Shown here piece by piece: positions 17,762-25,876 of a stretch of DNA of 64,000 nt (position 1 is its first letter; each line of letters begins with the position of its first letter). Source of the stretch: TMED23 sp964566055 (GTDB taxonomy: Bacteria; Pseudomonadota; Alphaproteobacteria; Rhodospirillales; UBA2165); the NCBI GenBank assembly GCA_964566055.1, contig CAZMHI010000011.1, positions 1 to 64,000 of the forward strand, read 5' to 3'. The notes beneath the pieces were generated by a model, which was given only the letters and a program-made list of their open reading frames with translations, searched no databases and was not told the origin of the DNA. A program made the translations under genes and the position numbers.

Positions 17762-18760
17762 GTGCGTCAATCAACCATTCGATTTATAGCCCTTTCTATT
17801 TTCCTATTAAGTTTGCAGATAGCCTCTGCTGAAGCGGCTGAGAAAGATATCTTGCAAGCGGTTGTCAGCGTCGAGACTACAATTCCGCAGGATAGGCGGA
17901 CAGCGCGGTTTTTAGGCACCAACCGCCAAGGCAGCGGGGTCATCATCGACAATGAAGGATTAGTGCTAACCATCGGTTATCTGATCCTCGAAGCCGAGGG
18001 CGCCATCGTCACCGGTCCAGGAGGCAAACAAACGCCCGCCAATATAATCGCCTATGATCATGAAAGCGGCTTTGGCCTGTTGCGCATGCGCAAACCGCTA
18101 GCAATAAAGCCAATGCGATTAGGCAATTCAACCAAGCTGTCGATCCAGGATCAGGTTCTGATCGCCAGCCGCAAAGGTCCGCAACCGGTCATTCCGGCGC
18201 GCGTGGTCTCCCGGCGTGTCTTTACCGGCGGCTGGGAGTATCTTTTGGAAAACGCCATCTTCACAACGCCGCCCCACAGCTTTCATAGTGGTGCGGCTCT
18301 GATCGGTAAGGATGGCAAATTGCTGGGTGTTGGCTCGCTCATTGTGGGTAATGCTGTTGCCCCGAACGTACACTCTCCCGGCAACATGTTTGTGCCGGTC
18401 AATGAGATAAAGCCGGTACTGGCGGATTTATTGGAGCATGGTAAACGTCAGGCGGCAGCAAAACCTTGGATCGGTGCCAATACTATCGAGATGCGCGACC
18501 GGGTTTTCGTTAATCGTGTTTCCAGGGACGGTCCGGCTTCGAAAGCTGGGCTTGGGCCGGGTGATTTGATCGCCGGCGTCAACGGTAAAACTGTCCGTAG
18601 CCAGGAGGATTTTTATCGAACCCTCTGGGCCGGCCGTAAAGCTGGCGATGTGATCAAGCTCAATGTATTACCGAGGTTGGCTCCTGATCCGGTCATCAAG
18701 GAGTTTTCAATTAAATCGATGAATCGCACCGAGTGGCTAAACAAAAAACCGACGCTTTAA
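17762..18760 (+). CDS. HtrA/DegP-like secreted protein with degenerate protease site and PDZ domain
   Basis: A signal peptide (ends around SAEAAE) precedes a trypsin-like domain and one PDZ domain (about residues 232-320, PASKAGLGPGDLIAGVNGKTV). The framework matches HtrA: GSGVIIDNEGLVLT is the strand before the catalytic His. That position reads TIGYLI, however, instead of TNxHVV. The Asp region reads ESGFGLLRM instead of TDLAVLK. Only the Ser loop is partly kept (FHSGAALIG for GNSGGPL). Without His and Asp it is unlikely to be a protease; a chaperone or regulatory pseudoprotease is more likely. The start is GTG with GGAGGT upstream. Confidence 0.78.
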   Translation: MRQSTIRFIALSIFLLSLQIASAEAAEKDILQAVVSVETTIPQDRRTARFLGTNRQGSGVIIDNEGLVLTIGYLILEAEGAIVTGPGGKQTPANIIAYDHESGFGLLRMRKPLAIKPMRLGNSTKLSIQDQVLIASRKGPQPVIPARVVSRRVFTGGWEYLLENAIFTTPPHSFHSGAALIGKDGKLLGVGSLIVGNAVAPNVHSPGNMFVPVNEIKPVLADLLEHGKRQAAAKPWIGANTIEMRDRVFVNRVSRDGPASKAGLGPGDLIAGVNGKTVRSQEDFYRTLWAGRKAGDVIKLNVLPRLAPDPVIKEFSIKSMNRTEWLNKKPTL

Positions 18761-18770
18761 TACACTTATT

Positions 18771-20555
18771 TTAAGGGGCACCTTCGTGCTCTTCGTGGCG
18801 CGCCTCAACGAGAGCTTTATTATACGCTGACATCACCTCAGTCTCGTGCAGAGTGCCGATAAATTTCATTGTCTCATGATTCTCAACCACAGCAATGTAG
18901 TGCTCGCCACTATCGCGAATGACCTTATTGGCCGTTTCCAACGTATCAAACAGATCTAGAATAGGCGGATGCACGCGTGCCACATCACCAGCATTTATGA
19001 GATTATCGACATCATGATCAAACGCTGCATCGCTAAGATCAGCCAAAGTAATGGTGCCGAATAACTCACCATCTTCCTTGAGCACAAACAATTCACCCGT
19101 CTCTGACGCTTGGAGTTTTAAACGCAATTCCTGAAGTGATGCTCCGACCCCCACTGTTTCACTATCGCGATCCACCAGCTTGTGGACCCTGATACTGCGC
19201 AGCAAAGCCGTTTCAAATCCGCCTTTAAGATCGAGCCCGGCGCGCTCCAATTGCCAATTAAAAAACGATTTGCCAAGAAACTGTTGAGCGACAACATTGG
19301 AAATCACCACTGCCAGCATCACCGCAATGGTCAGAGGATAATCATCAGTCAACTCAAACACGATCAGCGTCGTTGAGATCGGCGCGCCCAGCACGGCTGC
19401 TGCCACTGCCCCCATGCCAATAATTGTATAAGCGCCCGGCCCGGAAGAAAGTTCAGGTGATATGTCGGTTACAATTATACCGTAAGCGCCACCAAGCATC
19501 GCGCCGATCATTAAGGCCGGTGTGAAAACGCCACCGCCCCATCCACTGCCAATGCAAATCGACGTCGCTATTATCTTCATTGCCACGAGCGTAATTAACA
19601 GGGAAAGCGACAATTCAAGGCTGAGAGCCATATCGGTAGCATCATAGCCGACGCCTAATACCTGCGGAAAAACCAGAGCAATGGCGCCCAGTAAAAACCC
19701 GCCAAAAGCCGGTCGTAGCCATTGTGGCCCCGGCACTTTCTGCATGACATCTTCTGTGAGCATTGCCGAGCGCATAAAAAGAATGGCGATAATGCCGCTG
19801 GCAACACCCAACCCAATCACGGCAGGAAACTCTAAAAAAGAATTCAAAGAATGCTCAGTAATGCTGAAGGCCGGAAAGTCGCCGAAATAGATCCGCGAAA
19901 CAATTGTGCCAACGACGCTGGCGATCACGATCGGAGCAAAGGCGCTCATGGCAAAATGTCCGACCACGACTTCATGGGCAAAAAGTGCGCCGGCAATCGG
20001 CGCATTAAAGGACGCCGCCACCGCCGCCGCCGCACCGCAGCCTAACAGAGCTCGGGACAAAGAGCGCGTGAGATGAAGCTTTTGAGCAAACCAGGCCCCG
20101 AAGGTTGCGCCAAGATGCACGGCTGGTCCTTCACGGCCAACCGACCCACCGACCCCAATGGATACGGCGCTGGCAATCGCAGCACCAATACCAGCACGAA
20201 AATTCATGCGCCCGCCCTGCAACGCGCTGGCTTCAATAACTTTAGCAATTCCGCGTGGTTTGCGTCCGGGAATGGCATAATAAATGAACAGTCCGACCAG
20301 CAAGCCGCCGACCGCCGGGGCAAATAATATCTGCCACCAAGGCAGCGATGTTACATGAGCGACCAGATTCTCCGACGTGCCGCCGAGAAATACGCCTTGG
20401 ACGAGATCAATGCCTTCACGTATCAGAATAACGCCACCGCCAGCTGCTGCACCAACAAAGACAGCAAGAATGGATAATATGAGTTGATCGTTCCGAATGA
20501 TCCGCCGTAACCGCATTAAAATACGGCTCGGCCTTAAACCACGACGCCTGGCCAT
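18771..20555 (-). CDS. ClC-family chloride channel/antiporter with CBS domains
   Basis: This integral membrane protein has about 10-12 helices followed by a cytoplasmic pair of CBS motifs (about residues 450-575). The gating glutamate is present in GREGPAVHLGA, which in this family supports proton-coupled exchange. GSGWGGGVFTPALMIGAMLG matches the helix-N filter segment. The first filter segment, normally GSGIP-like, is unusual (PRGIAKVIEA). CBS modules may sense adenine nucleotides. At 594 residues it is typical for a bacterial ClC with CBS tail. It is convergent with the HtrA-like gene, ten bases apart. Confidence 0.87.
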   Translation of the reverse strand: MARRRGLRPSRILMRLRRIIRNDQLILSILAVFVGAAAGGGVILIREGIDLVQGVFLGGTSENLVAHVTSLPWWQILFAPAVGGLLVGLFIYYAIPGRKPRGIAKVIEASALQGGRMNFRAGIGAAIASAVSIGVGGSVGREGPAVHLGATFGAWFAQKLHLTRSLSRALLGCGAAAAVAASFNAPIAGALFAHEVVVGHFAMSAFAPIVIASVVGTIVSRIYFGDFPAFSITEHSLNSFLEFPAVIGLGVASGIIAILFMRSAMLTEDVMQKVPGPQWLRPAFGGFLLGAIALVFPQVLGVGYDATDMALSLELSLSLLITLVAMKIIATSICIGSGWGGGVFTPALMIGAMLGGAYGIIVTDISPELSSGPGAYTIIGMGAVAAAVLGAPISTTLIVFELTDDYPLTIAVMLAVVISNVVAQQFLGKSFFNWQLERAGLDLKGGFETALLRSIRVHKLVDRDSETVGVGASLQELRLKLQASETGELFVLKEDGELFGTITLADLSDAAFDHDVDNLINAGDVARVHPPILDLFDTLETANKVIRDSGEHYIAVVENHETMKFIGTLHETEVMSAYNKALVEARHEEHEGAP

Positions 20556-20690
20556 TACATGCTCTAGCTTGAAAAAAGTTATAACTATCTAAGAAATAAA
20601 CCTTTTTACCTATTTGCGCTAGGGGGAAGTCACCTTAGAAAATATTATTTTTAATCCTCACTGCGGAAAGCAAAATTAGATTTTGGAGAA

Positions 20691-21689
20691 TTAATTTTGA
20701 GCAGCCGCAACGTCCGATGCCAAATCATTTTCAGATAGCACTTTGTTGCGGCCTTGATTTTTTGCTGCATAGAGTGCGGTATCAGCGCGCGATATAAGCT
20801 CGTTCAGAGGTTCGCCAAAATCATATTTGGCCACGCCGATCGAAAGTGTTATCGCACCAAGCTGTTCGCCTGAGGATTTGTTGATAATGCTTTTCCGCGA
20901 GACGCGTTCGCGAATATTTTCCGCCAAAACAATTGCTGAATTGAGTGATGTTTGCGGCAAGATAACAGCAAATTCCTCGCCGCCGTAACGTGCCGCCGTA
21001 TCCTGTCCCTTGATACATTCATCTAGGGTGATCGCCAATAGCTTGAGAACTTGATCGCCGGTCTGATGGCCATAATTGTCATTAAATTTCTTAAAGAAAT
21101 CGATGTCCAGCATAAGCAGGCACATGTCCTGACCATCTTCCATCATTTCTGCGGCAGTATCGCGCAAAGTGGTATCGAAGCGTTTGCGATTAGCGAGACC
21201 AGTAAGACCATCCGTAGCTGCCTCCCGTCGGGTTATTTCAATCTCCTGGCGAAGTCCTGCGACTTCAGATGACGCCGCCGCCAGGCGTTCTTCCAAGAGC
21301 TTCGAGCGCTTTTCCATTTCCTGCGTCGCATTGACAACGCCACTGATAATTTCCCGCGCTTCACCCGGATTGGAACCGCCTTTTAATCCACCGGAAGCAT
21401 CTGCCAGGGTTTCACCAAATACAGCAGCGTCCGTTCCAGCCTCGTCCAAATACTGCACGGCCCGGTTGATTATGTTTTCAATGTTTGTCGATGCCGTATC
21501 GAGCATGCCACTTTCGACATCAAGGGTGAAATATTGCTCATAGATTCTGGCGCATTGCGCATCATCAAATTCTTGATTGTTATCCAACAAAACATCAATG
21601 GTGCGTTTTAAATCGGGATAGGAATTGGCAAAGTAATGATACCAGACCATATAGTTAACCGGGCTGGCCGGCACCCCAAGCTCGATCAT
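20691..21689 (-). CDS. GGDEF-domain diguanylate cyclase (5' end uncertain, next to assembly gap)
   Basis: This cytoplasmic c-di-GMP synthase has a C-terminal GGDEF domain (about residues 160-325) that starts TDGLTGLANRKRFD and holds the active-site loop RYGGEEFAVI. The I-site position reads KGQD instead of RxxD, so product inhibition may be weak. The N-terminal 100 residues are a helical domain seen in many such cyclases (GVPASPVNYMVWYHYFANSYP). Coding similarity continues upstream of the first ATG for about 20 codons (to about 21749), where only CTG with AGGAG before it could start. TAG at 21759-21761 and Ns at 21764 follow. The true start is therefore uncertain. Confidence 0.82.
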   Translation of the reverse strand: MIELGVPASPVNYMVWYHYFANSYPDLKRTIDVLLDNNQEFDDAQCARIYEQYFTLDVESGMLDTASTNIENIINRAVQYLDEAGTDAAVFGETLADASGGLKGGSNPGEAREIISGVVNATQEMEKRSKLLEERLAAASSEVAGLRQEIEITRREAATDGLTGLANRKRFDTTLRDTAAEMMEDGQDMCLLMLDIDFFKKFNDNYGHQTGDQVLKLLAITLDECIKGQDTAARYGGEEFAVILPQTSLNSAIVLAENIRERVSRKSIINKSSGEQLGAITLSIGVAKYDFGEPLNELISRADTALYAAKNQGRNKVLSENDLASDVAAAQN

Positions 21690-21763
21690 TTTTTTGATGG
21701 CATCTTGGGCGATGACAGTTACAGCGTTAAATTCGTTGGATGGTGCCAGCTTCTTCTCCTATT

Positions 21764-21773
21764 NNNNNNNNNN
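21764..21773. other. assembly gap (10 N)
   Basis: Ten undetermined bases join two contigs. The real distance and any sequence between them are unknown, so the start of the cyclase and synteny across this point should be treated with care. Confidence 0.99.
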
Positions 21774-21811
21774 CGCGATCTAATCCCTGATTTTAATGTG
21801 TGAGCATACCC

Positions 21812-21843
21812 ATACAAAAAGTAACGCCAAGTACTTTTTGTAT
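21812..21843. repeat. 12-bp perfect inverted repeat
   Basis: ATACAAAAAGTA and TACTTTTTGTAT are perfect reverse complements separated by eight bases (ACGCCAAG). The element stands alone between the assembly gap and the unknown gene at 22013. It could be a terminator stem, an operator, or part of a mobile element lost in the gap. Confidence 0.6.
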
Positions 21844-22012
21844 TATTGGACCGTTTCAAGGGCTCAAAGCCTATATTTATAGAGATTTGGTGTCTGACTC
21901 CCGAAATCAAGTGATATTTCGTATAGATTGAACCTTTAACCTAGTCCTGCTAGCGTATATCGAACCATGGAAATAAAAAAACTTGTGAACGCCTGGCAAA
22001 GGAGAGGTTGAC

Positions 22013-23650
22013 GTGAGTAGGCGGCTTATTGGCGCACTTATAGGTTTGATTGTAGTGCTGGGTGGCGTGACCTTTTTCCTGGTTAAACAGGGAACCGACA
22101 AAGCCCAAGAGATAAAACGGGCTGCCGTGGCAAAAGTACCGCAAAAAAAACCGCAAGTTTATGTTGATCTGACAACTCAACAAGCCGGCGAACGCGCCTT
22201 AGAAAAATTGACAATCAGCAAAGCTTCGCTGCCACCATTGAAGACCATCGACTACGCCTCTTTTGGTGTCCAAATTTCAAACGGTGAGAATATCGGCAAA
22301 CTTTTCCGGCAATTTTACGACAAACCAGTATCACTAATTGTTGTCACGGGGCAAAAAGTTGGCGTTCAAAACACCAGCCCGCCGACACCAATTCTCATTT
22401 TAAAATCAACTAATCCGAACAACTCCGAATTCGATCAACTCTACAGTGCCAACGGACGTGTTTTGCCCTACGTCAAAACCTCATCGGGCGGAGCTGCCGA
22501 CATTGCCCTCGACATCCATTATCTGGATCAAAAAATATCTGAGCAAGATATTCAGTTCATTTTAGATACCACAAAACGCTGGTCCGAAGGTTCCAGCTTG
22601 TGGTCAACAAATCTGGCGGCAAAAACTGCTGGCAACACTAGAAAAATGGTGGCGCTGTTCAAAAATCACCGCGCCAAATTCTACGACAATTTAATGCAGC
22701 TTCATATTGGGCCAGAACAAGACAAGCTGTTTGGACGAAATATTGCCTTAAAAAGTGACCCAACCTCCAATATCGTACTTGAGCCGGTGTTGCGATCGGC
22801 TCAGTTCGCCAATCAGACTTCGGATAGTTCCATAACCGTAAAAACTGGTGAAATTAACCTGTTTTTACAATCACTCGGCCCCAAATCAGAACAATTGCAG
22901 GTAAATTTCTGGCTTAATGAAGGTGAGGGCTTTGTCGACACTTGCCGTGATCTCAGCTCGGCGCTCGCAAATGATGCCGGGTTGAGCGTGACGGATACGG
23001 CCCTGCTGATGTGGACGTTGATCCATCGCCACGCCTGGTTCGCCAAGGACATTGACTATCAAACCGATTGCTTGAACGAAGCTCAATCGGCAGCGCTTAA
23101 TAAGCTTGGGCTGGAATTGCCAACCAAGGCTAATACAAGGCAATCGACACCAAAAAATTCAATGATGAATAAGATTTTGGCCCAGGCCGTCAATATGCTG
23201 CGCCGTGGAGACACCGAAGCTGCAAGAGCCAAAATGAGTTCCTTGATCGCCAAGAAATCGAGCCTGTTGGATCGCGCTGGATTCTGGTTATTTGGCGATA
23301 ACGTAATGCAAAATGAAAGCGGCCGCATACTTGAGTCTACAGATCCAGCAACTGCTACCGAGCAATTGTTAACGTTGCCGGTTTCACATTTTGGCTGCTT
23401 CAGCCGGGGCGATGGTCTGAAAGGCCGCCATCGCACGACCCTGGCTCAACTTGATTCTTCAAATGAATTATGGGAGCTCGAGTTCGCCTTTAATGCCCAA
23501 GGCAAGATCGCCGGTGTGACGCTCAATGAAGCTGACAATGAAACCATTTGCCGGGCCATCGGCAACCGCCGGTCTGCAGAGAACAGCTGTTATTTTACCC
23601 GCCGCGCCAAACATTTTCCGATGGTGGCGAAAGCTAATTGCGGTGGCTAA
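22013..23650 (+). CDS. membrane-anchored protein of unknown function
   Basis: The 545-residue protein begins SRRLIGALIGLIVVLGGVTFFLV, an N-terminal membrane anchor, after a GTG start with GGAGAGG six bases ahead. The rest is soluble, probably periplasmic. No catalytic motif or repeat was recognised. Cysteines occur in the C-terminal half (LNEAQSA region, HFGCFSRGDG, ETICRAIGN, SCYFTRR), suggesting disulfides in an exported domain. The C-terminal 90 residues (SHFGCFSRGDGLKGRH to KANCGG) look like a separate domain. The stop overlaps the GTG of the ferredoxin-MBL gene by eight bases, so the two are probably translated together. Confidence 0.65.
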   Translation: MSRRLIGALIGLIVVLGGVTFFLVKQGTDKAQEIKRAAVAKVPQKKPQVYVDLTTQQAGERALEKLTISKASLPPLKTIDYASFGVQISNGENIGKLFRQFYDKPVSLIVVTGQKVGVQNTSPPTPILILKSTNPNNSEFDQLYSANGRVLPYVKTSSGGAADIALDIHYLDQKISEQDIQFILDTTKRWSEGSSLWSTNLAAKTAGNTRKMVALFKNHRAKFYDNLMQLHIGPEQDKLFGRNIALKSDPTSNIVLEPVLRSAQFANQTSDSSITVKTGEINLFLQSLGPKSEQLQVNFWLNEGEGFVDTCRDLSSALANDAGLSVTDTALLMWTLIHRHAWFAKDIDYQTDCLNEAQSAALNKLGLELPTKANTRQSTPKNSMMNKILAQAVNMLRRGDTEAARAKMSSLIAKKSSLLDRAGFWLFGDNVMQNESGRILESTDPATATEQLLTLPVSHFGCFSRGDGLKGRHRTTLAQLDSSNELWELEFAFNAQGKIAGVTLNEADNETICRAIGNRRSAENSCYFTRRAKHFPMVAKANCGG

Positions 23651-24503
23651 AACCTCTTTACGGCTGGCGGAAAATGTTACTGGGAATTTTTTTGTCGATC
23701 AAAGCTGCATTGACTGCTCGACCTGCAATTGGCTCGCTCCGGAAAGTTTTAAAGGGGCTGCAACTTACTCCTTTGTCCATCACCAGCCAGATAGTACCGA
23801 AACCATCCGTCAGGCCCAAAAGGCCTTGATTTCCTGCCCGGTTGGCGCCATTGGTACCACCCAAAAAACGGCCATAGATAATCAGCTCAAGTTTCCTGAT
23901 CCGATCGCCTCTAATGTGTTTCACTGCGGCTATCATTCTGAGAGCAGTTTTGGCGCCACCAGTTATTTTATTCGGCGCGAGGCCGGCAATGTCATGGTAG
24001 ATTCCCCCCGCTTTGCCAGCGCATTGGTAAAAGAAATTGAGCGGCTAGGGGGTCTTGATATCATGTTTCTCACCCATCGTGACGATATTGCTGATCACCA
24101 AAAATATGCCGATCATTTTGGCTGCCAGCGGTTTATTCATGTAGATGACGCCGTCTCGAGTGCCCGTGATGTCGAGCATAAAATTACCGGCAGTGATTCC
24201 TTCAGGATTGACGATGAATTGGTTATGCTGCCGGTGTCGGGCCACACCAAAGGTTCAGCTTGTCTGTTGTACGATAACAGCTTTCTGTTTACCGGTGATC
24301 ATTTGGCCTGGAATATCGAGCTAGAACATCTTTATGCCTTTCGCACCGCCTGCTGGTACGATTGGAGCATTCAGACGGCATCGATGAAAACACTGCGGGA
24401 CTATACTTTCGAATGGGTTTTGCCGGGTCATGGCAGGCGCATCAACCTGCCGGCGGCGGAGATGCGGAAATCACTAGAAAAATGTATTGAGTGGATGGAG
24501 TAA
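23643..24503 (+). CDS. ferredoxin-metallo-beta-lactamase fusion protein
   Basis: An N-terminal 4Fe-4S ferredoxin-like domain (about residues 10-75) has the cysteines of DQSCIDCSTC and, after a gap, CPVGAIG. It is followed by a metallo-beta-lactamase fold: THRDDIADHQ (metal ligands), PVSGHTKGSACLLY, LFTGDHLAW and LPGHGRR. Proteins with this architecture occur in cyanobacteria and plants; the substrate is unknown to me. The long frame starts at 23526, but GTG at 23643 begins the conserved part and overlaps the upstream stop by eight bases. Size from there is 286 residues. The iron-sulfur centre suggests a redox-linked hydrolase. Confidence 0.75.
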   Translation: MAKTSLRLAENVTGNFFVDQSCIDCSTCNWLAPESFKGAATYSFVHHQPDSTETIRQAQKALISCPVGAIGTTQKTAIDNQLKFPDPIASNVFHCGYHSESSFGATSYFIRREAGNVMVDSPRFASALVKEIERLGGLDIMFLTHRDDIADHQKYADHFGCQRFIHVDDAVSSARDVEHKITGSDSFRIDDELVMLPVSGHTKGSACLLYDNSFLFTGDHLAWNIELEHLYAFRTACWYDWSIQTASMKTLRDYTFEWVLPGHGRRINLPAAEMRKSLEKCIEWME

Positions 24504-24560
24504 AACCGCCTCTGGCCCCGCCATAGAGAGGTTGTCTTTAACTGCTGAAAGAATATTTTT

Positions 24561-25100
24561 ATGTTTCGCGTATATTTGTCAGGTCCGGATATTTTTCTGC
24601 CCAACAGCAAAAACATCGATAGTAATAAAAAATCTATTTGTGAACGCTATGGCATGGCTGCTGTATCGCAATTGGATATCGAAGGTGACCGGCTCTTTAA
24701 CGGCGATGCCAGTTTGGCTGGAGAGATTTTCGAGCAAACCCAAGCGCTGATCAAAAATTGTGATTTGCTGGTTGCGAATATGTCACCGTTCCGGGGACCC
24801 AGTCTTGAAGTTGGCACAGCGCTCGAAATTGGCTTCATGTTGGGCCTTGGAAAACCAGTGCTCGGCTATAGTCTCAATAACGAAGATTACGCCGCACGGC
24901 TGATGCGCTTGCACGATGTGTTCGAGCTGCCACTCAACGAGGCGAGCGGTGATCTTCAGGCGCCGGATGGATTAGTGGTGGAAAATTTTGGTCTCTGTGA
25001 AGGCGCTTTGGTTTCAGGCGCCGTGCAGTCGGCAAAAATTCCGATCTCAGAGGATTTTGAAAGTGCAGTTCGTTGGGGCCGGCGGCTTTTGGCAGATTAA
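24561..25100 (+). CDS. nucleoside 2-deoxyribosyltransferase family protein
   Basis: The 179-residue protein begins with the family's strand-loop VYLSGPDIFLP. It has the nucleoside-binding region FEQTQALIKNCDLLVANMSPFRGPSLEVGTALEIGFMLGLGKPV, whose Glu in the SxEVGTA segment matches the catalytic Glu of 2-deoxyribosyltransferases. It would transfer or hydrolyse the deoxyribose-base bond in nucleotide salvage. Hydrolase relatives (RCL/DNPH1-type) share these motifs and cannot be excluded. It lies 57 bases after the ferredoxin-MBL gene and ends 11 bases before the convergent toxin gene. Confidence 0.78.
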   Translation: MFRVYLSGPDIFLPNSKNIDSNKKSICERYGMAAVSQLDIEGDRLFNGDASLAGEIFEQTQALIKNCDLLVANMSPFRGPSLEVGTALEIGFMLGLGKPVLGYSLNNEDYAARLMRLHDVFELPLNEASGDLQAPDGLVVENFGLCEGALVSGAVQSAKIPISEDFESAVRWGRRLLAD

Positions 25101-25111
25101 TTCATCTAACC

Positions 25112-25519
25112 TCAAGCCGCCAGAACCCCAACATAACCGGCCTGACCGTAATCCATAATTCGCTGATCCGCCGTGACCACCTGGCCACCGCTCAAACGCG
25201 CCGTGGCGACAATCATCCTGTCAGCCTGATCACCCTTGAATGATCCCGGCAAATTAACGGCCTCAACGGCAATTTCAGAAGTCATCGGCTGAACCGATAA
25301 TCCCGGCGCCGAGACCGCATCCGCCACCCAATGGGCGCAGGGTTTTGCCAGCACCACGAGCCCCCGCTTTTCCCACATGGCGATTTCCCAAACCGAAGCG
25401 GCGGGTACGGTAACCTCACCTGCCGTGGCAGCCTCTTCAATGGTCATAAGTGTTTGGCGGCTCATGGCTTCAATCCCGCTCACCAGCCAAACCCAAACAT
25501 GTGTGTCCAATACCAGCAT
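25112..25519 (-). CDS. vapC: PIN-domain toxin of a type II toxin-antitoxin system (VapC-like)
   Basis: This is a predicted metal-dependent ribonuclease. PIN acidic residues are visible: Asp5 in LVLDTHVWVW, Glu in SVWEIAMWEKRG, and Asp in GDQADRMIVATA with a further Asp in TADQRIMDY. Length 135 is standard. The DTHVWVW start and SVWEIAM motif match the branch usually paired with Phd/YefM-type antitoxins, as here. The gene starts 10 bases after the antitoxin stop. Confidence 0.86.
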   Translation of the reverse strand: MLVLDTHVWVWLVSGIEAMSRQTLMTIEEAATAGEVTVPAASVWEIAMWEKRGLVVLAKPCAHWVADAVSAPGLSVQPMTSEIAVEAVNLPGSFKGDQADRMIVATARLSGGQVVTADQRIMDYGQAGYVGVLAA

Positions 25520-25529
25520 TCATTTCAGC

Positions 25530-25760
25530 TTAACTTGCCGCCTCTCTTGGCGCGCCGACGATATCGCCGGCCAATGTCACTGATCCTTTAAGCCAGCCAA
25601 AGGGTGATCCCGGCTGATCTTTGACGGGCACCATACGCGCTACCGGTTTGCCGTGCTTGGTGACCGTGACACTGCGCCGGTCTTGCGAAACCTCATCCAT
25701 CACCTTGAGACAGGTTGCCTTAAATTCACCTGCTGGGAGTTCCCGCTCTAAATTGTCCAT
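25530..25760 (-). CDS. Phd/YefM-type antitoxin
   Basis: This 76-residue antitoxin would neutralise the downstream PIN toxin and repress its own promoter. The N-terminal fold matches Phd/YefM: GEFKATCLKVMDEVSQDRRSVTVTKHGKPVARMVPV. The C-terminal toxin-binding tail (PFGWLKGSVTLAGDI) is typical of antitoxins paired with VapC-type toxins. An inverted repeat directly upstream is a likely self-operator. Confidence 0.85.
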   Translation of the reverse strand: MDNLERELPAGEFKATCLKVMDEVSQDRRSVTVTKHGKPVARMVPVKDQPGSPFGWLKGSVTLAGDIVGAPREAAS

Positions 25761-25772
25761 ATTTAATTACCA

Positions 25773-25794
25773 TAGTCATTTTATTATGACTATT
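25773..25794. promoter_or_regulatory. probable toxin-antitoxin operator
   Basis: ATAGTCAT-TTTATT-ATGACTAT is a perfect 8-bp inverted repeat with a 6-nt spacer. It is centred about 23 bases upstream of the antitoxin start codon, the usual place for the autoregulatory site of such modules. Confidence 0.5.
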
Positions 25795-25837
25795 TTATAG
25801 CAGACTACTAAAATGACTTCAACCATAAATCTGATTG

Positions 25838-25876
25838 AAATAGTTAATTAAGTGACTGTCACTTAATTAACTATTT
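25838..25876 (-). terminator. 18-bp perfect hairpin over the MaoC stop codon
   Basis: A perfect 18-bp inverted repeat with a 3-nt loop spans 25838-25855 and 25859-25876 and includes the MaoC stop codon. The stem is AT-rich (TTAATTAAGTGA core). On the minus strand it ends in TATTTCA, so it can act as a terminator despite no long T run. It also sits about 80 bases upstream of the antitoxin gene, so a regulatory role is possible. Confidence 0.5.

Larger units (their letters stand above)
21690..22012. other. intergenic region with assembly gap
   Basis: This stretch holds the probable 5' extension of the cyclase (to about 21749), ten Ns, a strong inverted repeat (21812-21843) and the leader of the next gene with GGAGAGG just before its GTG. 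No gene is seen in the 240 bases right of the gap. Confidence 0.6.

Noticed and set aside
21719..21910. Open frame spanning the N run
   Set aside because: It is read through undetermined bases and has no family features.
24504..24540. Hairpin-like sequence AACCGCCTCT...AGAGAGGTT after the ferredoxin-MBL gene
   Set aside because: The stem needs a bulge and lacks a T run; too weak to call a terminator.
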